A stretch of 64,000 nucleotides of DNA from Acidobacteriota bacterium. Its GTDB lineage: Bacteria > Acidobacteriota > Terriglobia > Terriglobales > Acidobacteriaceae. The translations under genes were made by a program, and so were the position numbers. The notes beneath the pieces are model-generated. The model was not told the DNA's origin. It searched no databases and was given only the letters and a program-made list of their open reading frames with translations. Positions 34,830 through 44,100 of this stretch are shown piece by piece. Location of the stretch: contig JAJZBZ010000002.1 in assembly GCA_021846275.1 (NCBI GenBank), positions 727,475 through 791,474 of the forward strand, in the 5' to 3' direction. Position 1 is the stretch's first letter; each line of letters begins with the position of its first letter.

Positions 34830-36581
34830 ATGGATGAGTCGCTGGTGCGAACAATTTCGGCCAAGGGGGGTGCGCCGACGGGTGTTTTTGAGGATCTGCA
34901 CCATGTGCAGTCCAGGCAGGGATTCATCCCCGCCTCCGAACTGGAACGCATCGCCGAGCGGCGCGGGGTGGCGGTGCGCGAAGTGCATACGGTGGCGAGT
35001 TTCTACCCGTATTTTCGTCTGAAGCCTCCGGCACCGGTGGATGTGCGGGTTTGTGATGACATGACGTGCCACCTGTTTGGCTCGCACGGGATGAAGGCAG
35101 AGCTGGAGCGGCGGTATGCGCACCTGTCCGGGGTGGTGAGGGTCCGCGACATTAGCTGCGTGGGTCGCTGCGATCATGCTCCCGTGGTGACAATCAATGA
35201 TCGGTATTACCAGAATCTGACGATGGAGGAAGCGTCGCGGCTGGTGGAGCGGGAGATTGCCATTCGTGAGAGCAGCGAAGAGGCGACGCAGGCGCACAGC
35301 GAGCCGCCGCGAAGCCCGGAGGAGCAGGGCATCGCGCTGCACTGCAATCCCTATGCCAGCGAGGCGGCGCACTACGGGGTGTTTCGGGAGCTGGTGCGGA
35401 GCGGCGATGTGGACGGGGTGATGGCGAAGCTGAAGGACGGGGAGCTGCGCGGGATGGGCGGCGCGGGCTTTCCCACGCATATCAAGTGGGATGGTTGCCG
35501 GAAGAGCCGTGGAGAGCCAAAGTATGTAGTCTGCAATGCCGACGAGAGCGAGCCGGGCACGATCAAGGATCGTTTTATATTGCAGTATTTGCCGCATATG
35601 GTGATTGAGGGAATGATGGTTTGCGCCAGCGTTGTGGGTGCGCAGCATGGGTATCTTTACATTCGGCATGAGTATGAGTTGCAGGCGGGGATTCTGCGGC
35701 GGGAGATTGAGCGGGCGCGGGCGATGGGCCTGCTGGGCAGCGATATTCTGGGCACCGGATTTTCCTACGATATGGAAGTTTTTGTCTCGCCCGGCGGTTA
35801 CATCTGCGGCGAGGAGACAGCACTGATGGAGGCGATCGAGGGGAAGCGTTCCGAGCCGAGGAACAAGCCGCCGCGCACGGTCAGCTCCGGGCTGTGGAAG
35901 TCGCCGACGGCGCTGAACAATGTGGAGACGTTTCTGCATGCGATCACGATTCTGGGCAAAGGAGCGGATTGGTACAAGGGCTATGGTCAGGGCGCGCCGG
36001 GCGTGAAGTTTGTGGGAGTGACGGGCCATGTGCGGAACCCGGGTGTCTTCGAGGTGCCGATGGGGATCAGCTACAGAAGGCTGATTGAGGAGTATGCGGG
36101 CGGCGCTCCGGAGGGGAAGCGGATCATCGGTTTTGCGCCGTCCGGGCCGTCGTCGGGATATTTGTCGGCGGAGCTGCTGGATACTCCGCTGGACTGGGAC
36201 AAGGTGAAAGCGCTGGGTTCGATGCTTGGCTCGGGCGCGGTGGTGGTTTGCGGCGAGGATGCCTGCATGCTGGATATGGCGCTGACGGCGGTGCGCTTCT
36301 ATCGCAACGAAAGTTGCGGGAAATGTTCCCCGTGCCGGATTGGCACGCAGAAATTGGTGGATCTGCTGGAGGCGTGGACGAGTGGGACGGTGAGGGATGG
36401 GGATCAGCAGATGCTGAAGGATCTTTCGGCGGTGTTGAGGATGACATCGATCTGCGGACTGGGACAGATTGCCCCCGCTCCGATTCAGAGCGTGATGAAG
36501 CACTTTCCGGAGATGATGCGCGAGCATCTGGAGGATCGGTATTGCCGGGCCGGAATCTGTTTTGGAGGTGCGGGGCGATGA
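34830..36581 (+). CDS. NuoE-NuoF fusion (NADH/formate/hydrogen dehydrogenase diaphorase subunit)
   Basis: A 583-aa fusion. N-terminal thioredoxin-like 2Fe-2S domain (NuoE/HoxE-like): C75, C80, C110, C114. The second part is NuoF/HoxF-like: 'RGMGGAGFPTHIKW' (about 207-220, NADH/FMN), 'CNADESEPGTIKDRF' (FMN), 'GGYICGEETALMEAIEG' and the 4Fe-4S site 'ESCGKCSPCRIG' with C496, C499, C502 plus C542. The N-terminus is short of a full NuoE. ATG 34830 is chosen over TTGs at 34803 and 34818 because the domain begins there. Such fusions occur in NAD-linked formate dehydrogenases and bidirectional hydrogenases. No dehydrogenase catalytic subunit is nearby. The stop overlaps the next gene (ATGA). Confidence 0.93.
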   Translation: MDESLVRTISAKGGAPTGVFEDLHHVQSRQGFIPASELERIAERRGVAVREVHTVASFYPYFRLKPPAPVDVRVCDDMTCHLFGSHGMKAELERRYAHLSGVVRVRDISCVGRCDHAPVVTINDRYYQNLTMEEASRLVEREIAIRESSEEATQAHSEPPRSPEEQGIALHCNPYASEAAHYGVFRELVRSGDVDGVMAKLKDGELRGMGGAGFPTHIKWDGCRKSRGEPKYVVCNADESEPGTIKDRFILQYLPHMVIEGMMVCASVVGAQHGYLYIRHEYELQAGILRREIERARAMGLLGSDILGTGFSYDMEVFVSPGGYICGEETALMEAIEGKRSEPRNKPPRTVSSGLWKSPTALNNVETFLHAITILGKGADWYKGYGQGAPGVKFVGVTGHVRNPGVFEVPMGISYRRLIEEYAGGAPEGKRIIGFAPSGPSSGYLSAELLDTPLDWDKVKALGSMLGSGAVVVCGEDACMLDMALTAVRFYRNESCGKCSPCRIGTQKLVDLLEAWTSGTVRDGDQQMLKDLSAVLRMTSICGLGQIAPAPIQSVMKHFPEMMREHLEDRYCRAGICFGGAGR

Positions 36582-38818
36582 GCGAGCACGGACACGACGA
36601 GCAGATGACGGTCACCATCGACGGGCACGAGATCGAGGTGCCGCATGGGACGACGGTGTTTGATGCGGCGCGGATGGCTGGCGTGACGATTCCGACGCTG
36701 TGTCACCAGCAGAATCAGACGCCCGTGGCGGTCTGTCGGATATGCGTGGTAGACACAGGCGAGCGCGCGTTGCAGGCTGCGTGCATCTTCAAGGCCGAGC
36801 CGGGGATGGTGGTCAAGACGGATACCGAGCCGATTCAGGCGGTGCGGAAGACGCTCTATGAGCTGATGCTGAGCGACCATCCGTCGCCGTGCCTGCGTCA
36901 GCAGCAGACGGCGGATTGCGAACTGGAGACGCAGGCGTTGCGCGCCGGAGTGACGGAGACGCGGTTTGCCAGACGAGCTGTGCCGGTGCTGGCGGCGGAT
37001 GATTCCTCGCCTTCGATTCACGTGGATTTTTCGGCGTGCATTCTGTGCGACCGGTGCGTGCGCGGCTGCTCGGAGATTCGGCATAACAATGTGATTGCGC
37101 GGCAGGGCAAGGGATATTTTTCGGCCATCAGCTTTGACGCCAATCAGCCGATGGGCAACTCCAGTTGCGTGAGCTGCGGCGAGTGCATGGTGAGCTGCCC
37201 GACGGGCGCGCTGACGAACAAGCGCGTGCTGGGCCAGGGAAGACTGCATCCGGCAGGCACGCCGGGAATCTTCGACGTGGAGAGCGAGGAGCTGCTGACG
37301 CTGCCGGTTTTTCAGGGCGTTTCCGGAACGTTTCTGGAGCTGAACAAGGGGTCGGTGGTGAAGCGTCGCTATCGTGCGGGTGAGACGATTGTGCGCGAGG
37401 GCGAAAACGGGTCCACAGCCTTTTACATTCTGGAGGGAGATGCGGAGGTGTTTATCCGCGCGCCGCGCGAGCATGTGGCGACACAGGCTGCGTCGACAGG
37501 GCTGTTTACGCGGATGCGTTCGATGCTGATTCCGAAGAATCGGCAGCCGCGCGAAGAGGAGCGCGCGACGCCGACGCATATTCCAATTGATGCTCCGGTG
37601 GACCTGCCGTATGACAATCCGATTGCTGCGCTGCATGCGGGCGATCTGTTTGGCGAGATGACCTGCATGAGCTTCTATCCGCGGTCGGCGACGGTGCGGG
37701 CGAAGAGCGACTGCGTGATGCTGGAGATGCTGCGCAATGTGCTGGACGTGATGCAGAAGAACAAGACATTTCGCGCGAAGCTGGAGACAAATTATCGCGC
37801 GCGCGCGCTGGCCACGCATCTGCGCAGCGTGCCGATCTTTTCGACGATCAGCGAAGACTTTGTGGATGTGCTGCGTGATCGTGTGGACCTGGTGCGATTT
37901 GCTCCGGGCGAGGTGATCTGCGAGGAGGGTGCTCCGGCAGATGCTTTCTATCTGGTGCGGATTGGATTTGTGAAGGTCGCGCAGAAGCTGAATGGCGAGG
38001 ATATGGTGCTGGCGTATCTTTCGCGCGGAGGGTACTTCGGCGAGATGGGGCTGCTGAGCGAGGGCGTGCGCACGGCGACGTGTGTGGCGCTGGATCATGT
38101 GGAACTGGTGCGGATTCAGGCGCGGGAATTTCACCAGATGCTGGAATGTTTCCCGGAGGTGCGGCAGCAGATTGAAAGCACGGTGGAGCAGCGGAGGCGC
38201 GAGAATCAGTTGCAGCGGACGCGGGCCAGTGCGCGGGAGCAGAGTACGCCGCTGGGGCAGTTCCTGGAGCAGGGGCTGATGGATGCGCAGAGTCTGCTGG
38301 TGCTGGATCTGAAGAAGTGTACGCGCTGTGACCAGTGCGTGAAAGCCTGTGCGAGTGCGCATGACGGGGTGACGCGGCTGTTGCGCGATGGAGTGCGATT
38401 TGAAAACTATCTGGTGGCGACTTCGTGTCGGCAGTGCCGCGATCCGCGATGCATGATTGGCTGTCCGGTGGGATCGATCCGTCGGCGCAATTCACTGGAG
38501 GTGATGATTGAGGACTGGTGTGTGGGCTGCGGGTTGTGCGCGCAGAACTGTCCGTATGGGAATATCACCGTGCAGGAGTTTGACCAGCGCGGCAACGCGG
38601 TGGCGCTGCTGGATGTGCAGGAGGACAAGGACAGTTCCGGATCGGGCAAGGTGAGGAAGGCGACCAGTTGCGATCTTTGTCACGATCTCTCGGAGCCGAG
38701 TTGTGTGTATGCGTGTCCGCATGATGCGGCGCATCGGGTGAAACCGAATGAGTTCTTTGCGCAGGTGCTGGGAGTGGACCTGGACAAGGAGGCTGCGTTC
38801 GTTGGAAAAAATCGTTGA
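36578..38818 (+). CDS. Multi Fe-S electron-transfer protein with two internal cyclic-nucleotide-binding domains
   Basis: A 746-aa protein coupled to the NuoEF-like gene. Residues 10-75: 2Fe-2S ferredoxin with C42, C53, C56, C69 (NuoG/HoxU type). A His-Cys3-like site follows (H101, C105, C114), but the expected third Cys is Gln108. Two 4Fe-4S sites: C154/C157/C160/C164 and C197/C200/C203/C207. Residues about 250-400 form CNB domain 1 (FGE358-360, R369, with a roughly 50-residue insertion) and about 415-530 CNB domain 2 (FGE487-489, R498). Each retains the Glu and Arg that bind cyclic-nucleotide ribose and phosphate. Residues 580-715 carry four more 4Fe-4S sites: C581-591, C617-629, C648-658, C698-713 (DmsB/NrfC-like). 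This is a large wire with a likely nucleotide-controlled middle. Confidence 0.93.
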   Translation: MSEHGHDEQMTVTIDGHEIEVPHGTTVFDAARMAGVTIPTLCHQQNQTPVAVCRICVVDTGERALQAACIFKAEPGMVVKTDTEPIQAVRKTLYELMLSDHPSPCLRQQQTADCELETQALRAGVTETRFARRAVPVLAADDSSPSIHVDFSACILCDRCVRGCSEIRHNNVIARQGKGYFSAISFDANQPMGNSSCVSCGECMVSCPTGALTNKRVLGQGRLHPAGTPGIFDVESEELLTLPVFQGVSGTFLELNKGSVVKRRYRAGETIVREGENGSTAFYILEGDAEVFIRAPREHVATQAASTGLFTRMRSMLIPKNRQPREEERATPTHIPIDAPVDLPYDNPIAALHAGDLFGEMTCMSFYPRSATVRAKSDCVMLEMLRNVLDVMQKNKTFRAKLETNYRARALATHLRSVPIFSTISEDFVDVLRDRVDLVRFAPGEVICEEGAPADAFYLVRIGFVKVAQKLNGEDMVLAYLSRGGYFGEMGLLSEGVRTATCVALDHVELVRIQAREFHQMLECFPEVRQQIESTVEQRRRENQLQRTRASAREQSTPLGQFLEQGLMDAQSLLVLDLKKCTRCDQCVKACASAHDGVTRLLRDGVRFENYLVATSCRQCRDPRCMIGCPVGSIRRRNSLEVMIEDWCVGCGLCAQNCPYGNITVQEFDQRGNAVALLDVQEDKDSSGSGKVRKATSCDLCHDLSEPSCVYACPHDAAHRVKPNEFFAQVLGVDLDKEAAFVGKNR

Positions 38819-38867
38819 GCTGCGGATTGGAATGAGGCGGTGAAGATGAGCCGGCGAGGCGGGAACG

Positions 38868-39746
38868 ATGCGCATTGACGCGACGCACAAACCGTGGATG
38901 ATCGGGACGGCGGTGGCAATCGGGATCGGCGCGGTGATCTATCTTCCGTATGCGGCGCATACGCCGACACCGGGCGGCGGGACGCCGATCGGGCTGATGT
39001 TCGGCTCGGTCGCGCTGGGGCTGATGATTTTCGCGGCGTTGCTGAGCCTGCGCAAGCGCTTTCCGATCTGGCGCATCGGACGGGCGAAGATATGGATGCG
39101 CGCGCATCTGTGGCTGGGATTTCTGGCGCTGCCGATGGTGCTGTATCACGCGGCGTTCCACGCGCGGGGCGGGCTGACGGCGGTGCTGATGTGGCTGACG
39201 GTGGTGGTGGTGGCGAGCGGGATTGGCGGCGCGTGGTTGCAGCATACGCTGCCGACGCGGATCTTTCGCGAGGTGCCATTCGAGACGATCTATGACCAGA
39301 TTCCGGTGATTTGCGAGCAACTGGTTGCCGAGGCTGAGGGGCATGCGGCAGATGTGACGCAGAGGCTTGCTCCGGCGACGGGCGCGGGCGCGACGGTGGT
39401 CGACACGCTGATGGACCTGCCGACGATGGAGAACGAGACGGAGGTTTTTCGACAGTTTTTTGCCGAGTCCGTGCTGCCGTATCTGAGGCAGCGGGGCGCG
39501 CGCGGCAGCCGGTTTGCCAGCCGGGATTGGGTGCATGGACGATTTGAGGATCTGCGGCGGGAGTTTCTGCCTGCGGCATGGACTCCGCTGACGGCGATTG
39601 AGGAGATTTGCGAGGAGAAGCGGCAACTGGATCAGCAGAGGGTTCTGCATCAGTGGCTGCATGGGTGGCTGCTGGTGCATCTGCCGATTTCCGCGGCGCT
39701 GGTGCTGCTGGCAATTGTGCATGCGATTGGAGCGCTGCGGTACTGA
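38868..39746 (+). CDS. Membrane protein with two H-x13-H pairs (probable dihaem cytochrome b)
   Basis: A 292-aa inner-membrane protein with about five hydrophobic helices (near 10-28, 42-60, 78-95, 104-125 and 265-287) and a soluble middle of about 130 residues. His80 and His94 lie in one helix, and His271 and His285 in another. Both pairs are exactly 14 residues apart, the pattern that holds two stacked b haems in cytochrome b and ferric-reductase-like proteins. Family name is not recognised. It lies 49 bp after the Fe-S/CNB gene and four bases before the decahaem cytochrome gene, so it is the likely transmembrane link. Confidence 0.75.
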   Translation: MRIDATHKPWMIGTAVAIGIGAVIYLPYAAHTPTPGGGTPIGLMFGSVALGLMIFAALLSLRKRFPIWRIGRAKIWMRAHLWLGFLALPMVLYHAAFHARGGLTAVLMWLTVVVVASGIGGAWLQHTLPTRIFREVPFETIYDQIPVICEQLVAEAEGHAADVTQRLAPATGAGATVVDTLMDLPTMENETEVFRQFFAESVLPYLRQRGARGSRFASRDWVHGRFEDLRREFLPAAWTPLTAIEEICEEKRQLDQQRVLHQWLHGWLLVHLPISAALVLLAIVHAIGALRY

Positions 39747-39749
39747 GCT

Positions 39750-41090
39750 ATGACCATCCGCAAGAGAACGACGAAGATTGTGGCCAAGCGGCATGACTTG
39801 AATTATTTCAAGCGCATGTCGCCGGTGCGCGCCTGGCAGTGGTGGCTGGCTGCGGTGGCGCTGGCTGCGGCGACGCTCTGGTTTGGGACGACGACGCTGG
39901 TGCGCGGCGGAACGCTGCTGTCGGCTGGGCCGATGTCGAGCAGCCACGCAGTCTTTGGTGAGCGGTGCGAACTGTGCCATGTGCCGGTGGTGAAGGCGAC
40001 AAACTGGACTCCAGGATTGGGGCTGCGACGGCGGGTGCCGGATTCGGCGTGTCTGCGTTGCCATGTGGCAGAGCCGCATCATCCGGCGGAGACGACCGAG
40101 CATCCGAAGTGTTCTTCGTGCCACGAGGAGCATGTGGGCGCGACGCATCTGGCGGCGACGAAGGACGCGGGATGCACCCAGTGTCATGCGCATCTGGAGG
40201 CTCGTGGAGGCGCGGTGACGGTTGCGCGCGAGGTGAGCAGCTTTGCCGGATGTCATCCGGAGTTTCGTCCGCTGCGCACGGAGACGGAGAGTGAGCGTGC
40301 GGCGGCGACGGCGCTGGTCTTCAACCATGCCGAGCACATGAAAGCTGGGTTGAAGGGACCGAGCAAGCCGGTGACGCTGGCCTGCTCCACCTGTCACGCG
40401 GCGACGATGGGAACGGATGGTCGGCAGGGGGATGGGATGCAGCCGGTGGATTTTGAAAAAAGCTGCCGCAGTTGCCATTCGCTGGAGTTTGACCGGCATC
40501 TGACGGCGCAGGCGCCGCACAAGTCGCCGGAGGTGGTGCATGCGTTTGTGGTGGCCTCGCTCGCGGAGTTTGCGCGAAGTCATCCGCAGGTGGTGGCTGC
40601 GGAGATTCGTGACTGGCCTCGGCAGCAGCCGTTGCCTGGGATGGTGGCGATGGCGACTCCGCGGAACGAGCAGCAGTGGCTCCAGGTGAGCGTGATGCGC
40701 GCGGAAGCGATTCTGTGGCGCGAGAAGTGCGGGCTGTGCCACAGGAGCGATATGGCGCTGCCGACCGATGGCGGACTGCCGAAGTACGAGGCCGTATCGC
40801 AGCCTGCGAAATGGCTGCCGGGCGCGGTGTTCCGCCATCCGGTGCACCGGGCGGTCGCGTGCGAGTCCTGCCACACGAAGGCGCTCTCAAGCGTGGGCGA
40901 GCACGAGGTGCTGATGCCGACGATTGCCACCTGTCGGCGTTGTCATGATGGGCGCTCCAGCCCGCAGGGACCGGCGCTGGCGGCTGGCCATGCGGAGAGC
41001 GGCTGCTTCCTGTGCCATGTCTATCATGGACACGAAGACGCAGCGCTGACTGTGGCGGGGCTGCCGCTGGATCGACTTGCGCGGAAATAG
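39750..41090 (+). CDS. Membrane-anchored decahaem cytochrome c with one degenerate haem site
   Basis: A 446-aa protein with a Lys/Arg-rich N-terminus and one uncleaved-looking membrane helix (about 30-48). The rest is periplasmic, with ten CXXCH sites: C73, C101, C121, C142, C212, C239, C327, C371, C395 and C419 (first Cys of each). An eleventh site reads F165-A-G-C168-H169, where Phe replaces the first Cys. Several extra His residues could be axial ligands. It starts four bases after the b-type protein and likely takes electrons from it. It is related to NapC/NrfH-linked and DmsE-like multihaem proteins only by general pattern. Confidence 0.92.
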   Translation: MTIRKRTTKIVAKRHDLNYFKRMSPVRAWQWWLAAVALAAATLWFGTTTLVRGGTLLSAGPMSSSHAVFGERCELCHVPVVKATNWTPGLGLRRRVPDSACLRCHVAEPHHPAETTEHPKCSSCHEEHVGATHLAATKDAGCTQCHAHLEARGGAVTVAREVSSFAGCHPEFRPLRTETESERAAATALVFNHAEHMKAGLKGPSKPVTLACSTCHAATMGTDGRQGDGMQPVDFEKSCRSCHSLEFDRHLTAQAPHKSPEVVHAFVVASLAEFARSHPQVVAAEIRDWPRQQPLPGMVAMATPRNEQQWLQVSVMRAEAILWREKCGLCHRSDMALPTDGGLPKYEAVSQPAKWLPGAVFRHPVHRAVACESCHTKALSSVGEHEVLMPTIATCRRCHDGRSSPQGPALAAGHAESGCFLCHVYHGHEDAALTVAGLPLDRLARK

Positions 41091-41107
41091 GCCGGTGGTT
41101 TTCGGGA

Positions 41108-44100
41108 TTACCGATTCACGAGGGCAGTGGTCGGGTGGTTGCTTTGCGGCGGGCTGGGCGGCGCGTCGGTGACGGTGTAGAGCTTGCCGTTGCGCAGGTA
41201 CATGCGGGCGAGTTCCCTGGCATTGAAGGGACGCGCGCCGCGACGACCGAAGACGGCGAGCTGATTGCCGCTTTCATCGACGGCGCGGTCGCGGTCAACG
41301 CCCTTGGAGATGGCCAGTGCCGGTCCGCTGCTCTTCCATGTGGCGATCAACTGCGGAGTGGGACGCGGGCTGAAGCCGTAAAACTCATGCGTCGATTTGG
41401 GAGAAAAAAGCTGAACGATACGCATGCCGTTGCGGCCGTCGGCGACGAAGGCGAACTGGCTGGAGGAGACCATGCCGATCTTGAGATCGTTGACGTCGTT
41501 GAGCGCGCCATTGGCGCTGAAGGTCTGGTCGAGGTGCGCGTGTTCGGGCGACTCGACATCGACGATGGCGATGCCGTGAGCGCCGGCGGAGACGTAGGCG
41601 TAGGTGCGCGCGACGTAGATGTTGCGGGCGTCGCTGATGGGCACGGTGAGGCCGACCGAACGCGGATGGTCGAGGTAAGTGAGGTCGAAGACCTTCAGTC
41701 CTGAGCGATCCGTGACAAAGGCATAGCGGAACTGGACGGCGACGCCGGTCGGGTGGTCGAGGATGGGAGCGCCGATCTCGGCGGTGATCTTCGGATGCAG
41801 AGGATCGGCGAGGTTGACGACCTCCATGCCGCGGTCGCAGAGGATGTAGGCGTATGTGCCCGCGATAGTGATGCGGCGCGCTCCGTTGAGTCTGCCGTCG
41901 GGATTGAAGGTGACGGCGCGGCGCAGGAAGTTGTTCTGCGGATTGCCGTCGAGCAGAGTGCCGACGCCGGTCTTCGGATCGCCGACGACGATGAGGCCCT
42001 CGTATTTGTCGGTGACGTAGAGGAAGGCGTAGAGCGGCGCTATGGACTGCTCTTCGTTCTGCGCCAGTTGTTTGCGCAGTGGATCGAGAGCGAGCGTGGA
42101 GGGGGATGCGACGGCGGTGGCGAATTTTGTGTGGATGTAGAAACGCTGGCCGAGCGGGGAGACGGGAGCGGAGCTGACGCGCTGGGAGTTGTCCTTGACG
42201 TCAACGTTGGCGACGTCGAAGATGCGAAATCCGCCCGCGCCGACGGCAGCGTAAAGATATTCGCCGCGCAGTTGGAGATCAAGCACATCGTTGCCGCCCT
42301 GGGTGTAGGCGGTGTGAAGCTGACGATTGCGTCGGAGGAAGTGCTGGTAATTGTCAGGATAGGCGAGATGCTGGAGATCAGAGCCGAGAACGGCGGGCGG
42401 CTCGGAGCTTTCCGCGATGGGAACGGCGGCGAAACCGTGGCTGCCGTTGGCGACGTAGATGTACTTGCCCATGAAGTTGAGGAAGTTGGTCCCCTGCACG
42501 AGAAGCTGCGCCATCCAGGCGTTATTGTCGCCGCGCGCGGAGACGTGGCAGTCGGTGCAGGTTTTAGTTTCTGTGGCGCGGACGGTGTGGGGAACGTAGG
42601 TGCTGAAGGCCTGTCCGCTGAAGCCGGGAGCGGAGATGGTCTGCTGCTGCTGGTAGAGCCAGTTTCGATTGGCGTTCTGGGAGCTGACGACGACGGCGCA
42701 GGCGGAGCGTACCGGGGCGACGCGATGGCCGGTGACGGTGCCGTCGATGCCGAGCATGTAAACATCGTCGCGTAGGACCATGAAGTTGTAATTGGTGTAG
42801 TTGCGCGTGGTCTGGCCCTCATAGTGGAGCATGGGCATCTTCTGGTTGGCGGTCATGGAGAGATGGCATCCGAAGCAGGAGGTGGTCCAGGAGGAATGGC
42901 AGGAGTAGCAGGTCATGGTGGAGTCGGCATGGGCGAGATGCTTCATGTCGACGGGTTTTCCCCAGGTCTGGCCGTCCTTCTGGAGGGTTTTGGCGAGGCG
43001 CGATTTTTCGGAATAATGGGGGTTTCCGGGCGTGATGGTGTCGAGCGTCTGGACGACCTCCCACTCGAGGCCGCGCGTGAGGTTGGAACGCTGGTAAAGG
43101 CGGCCGTTGCGCCAGTGGAAACGGGCATCGCCGAAGGGTGTGCGCAGGCGGCGAAGATCGCTGGCCTCACCACCGGCGCTGGCCGGTCCGGAGGTTTTCA
43201 GAGTCGCACGGGCGAAGATGGTGCCGTGGCAGTCGATGCAGCCGATCTCGACAGCGTTGCGGGTTTCGCTGTAGAGCTTGCCGTTGCCGTGAACATCCTG
43301 GGTGAAGTGGCAGTCGATGCACTGCATGCCCTTCTGGAGGTGGATGTCTTCGAGGTGAACGGCCTTGCCGAGCGAGTCATCGGAGTCGGGAAGCAGATTG
43401 CCGTTCTGGTCGAGCAGGTGGCCGTGGCGATCCCGCTTGTAGACGGCGCGGAAGACCCATCCGTGGGAGTGGAAGTCGGCAAACTGTGTGTCGTGGAGGG
43501 TGGAGTTGATGGAGCCAGGAACGGTGGCTGGCAGGCCGACCTGCTGGAGGAATGCGGGATCGCTCCACTTGCCGCGCGGGGCCGAGCCTTCGGGATTGCG
43601 CAGTTGGACGTCGTGAATCTCCTGCGGGCTGGGGTTGTGCTGGTGGACCGGGTACATGTGGTCGCCGTCGGCTTCGTTGTCCCACCAGGTGTAGCCGTAG
43701 TAGGTCGTCTCCATGTTGGTGCCGGGATGGATGTGGCAGGTCATGCACTGGCTGGAGGGAATACTGCGTGTGAAGACGTGCTGGAGCGGATGGCCGCTTT
43801 CCTGATGGCTGATGGTCGGGTCGCCGGTGATGCTCTGGCCGTTGTTGCCGTACTGCGAGGTTTGAACGCCGTGGACGGGGTCGCGGTCGTTGGCGTAGAG
43901 GACGTGGCAGGCTGAGCATCCGGAGGCGCGGTAGTCACCGGGCTGGTCGTCGGTTCCGGGCATGGAGAGGATGGGATCAAGCAGACGCGTCTTTTGCAGA
44001 CCGAGAAAGACGGGATCGGTGCGCAGCTCGGTGCCGAGGCCACGGTCAGAGAGCTTGAGATCGGGCTGGCCGGGAGTTTCGTCGGGATTGGGAATACCGA

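Noticed and set aside
36485..38362. Long open frame antisense to the Fe-S/cNMP gene
   Set aside because: The product is Arg/His/Leu-rich low complexity. The sense strand has ordered cysteine motifs and coupled start and stop.
34830..38818. Complete hydrogenase, formate dehydrogenase or complex I operon
   Set aside because: No hydrogenase large/small subunit, molybdopterin FdhA or other nuo genes are present; only the diaphorase-like and Fe-S subunits are seen.
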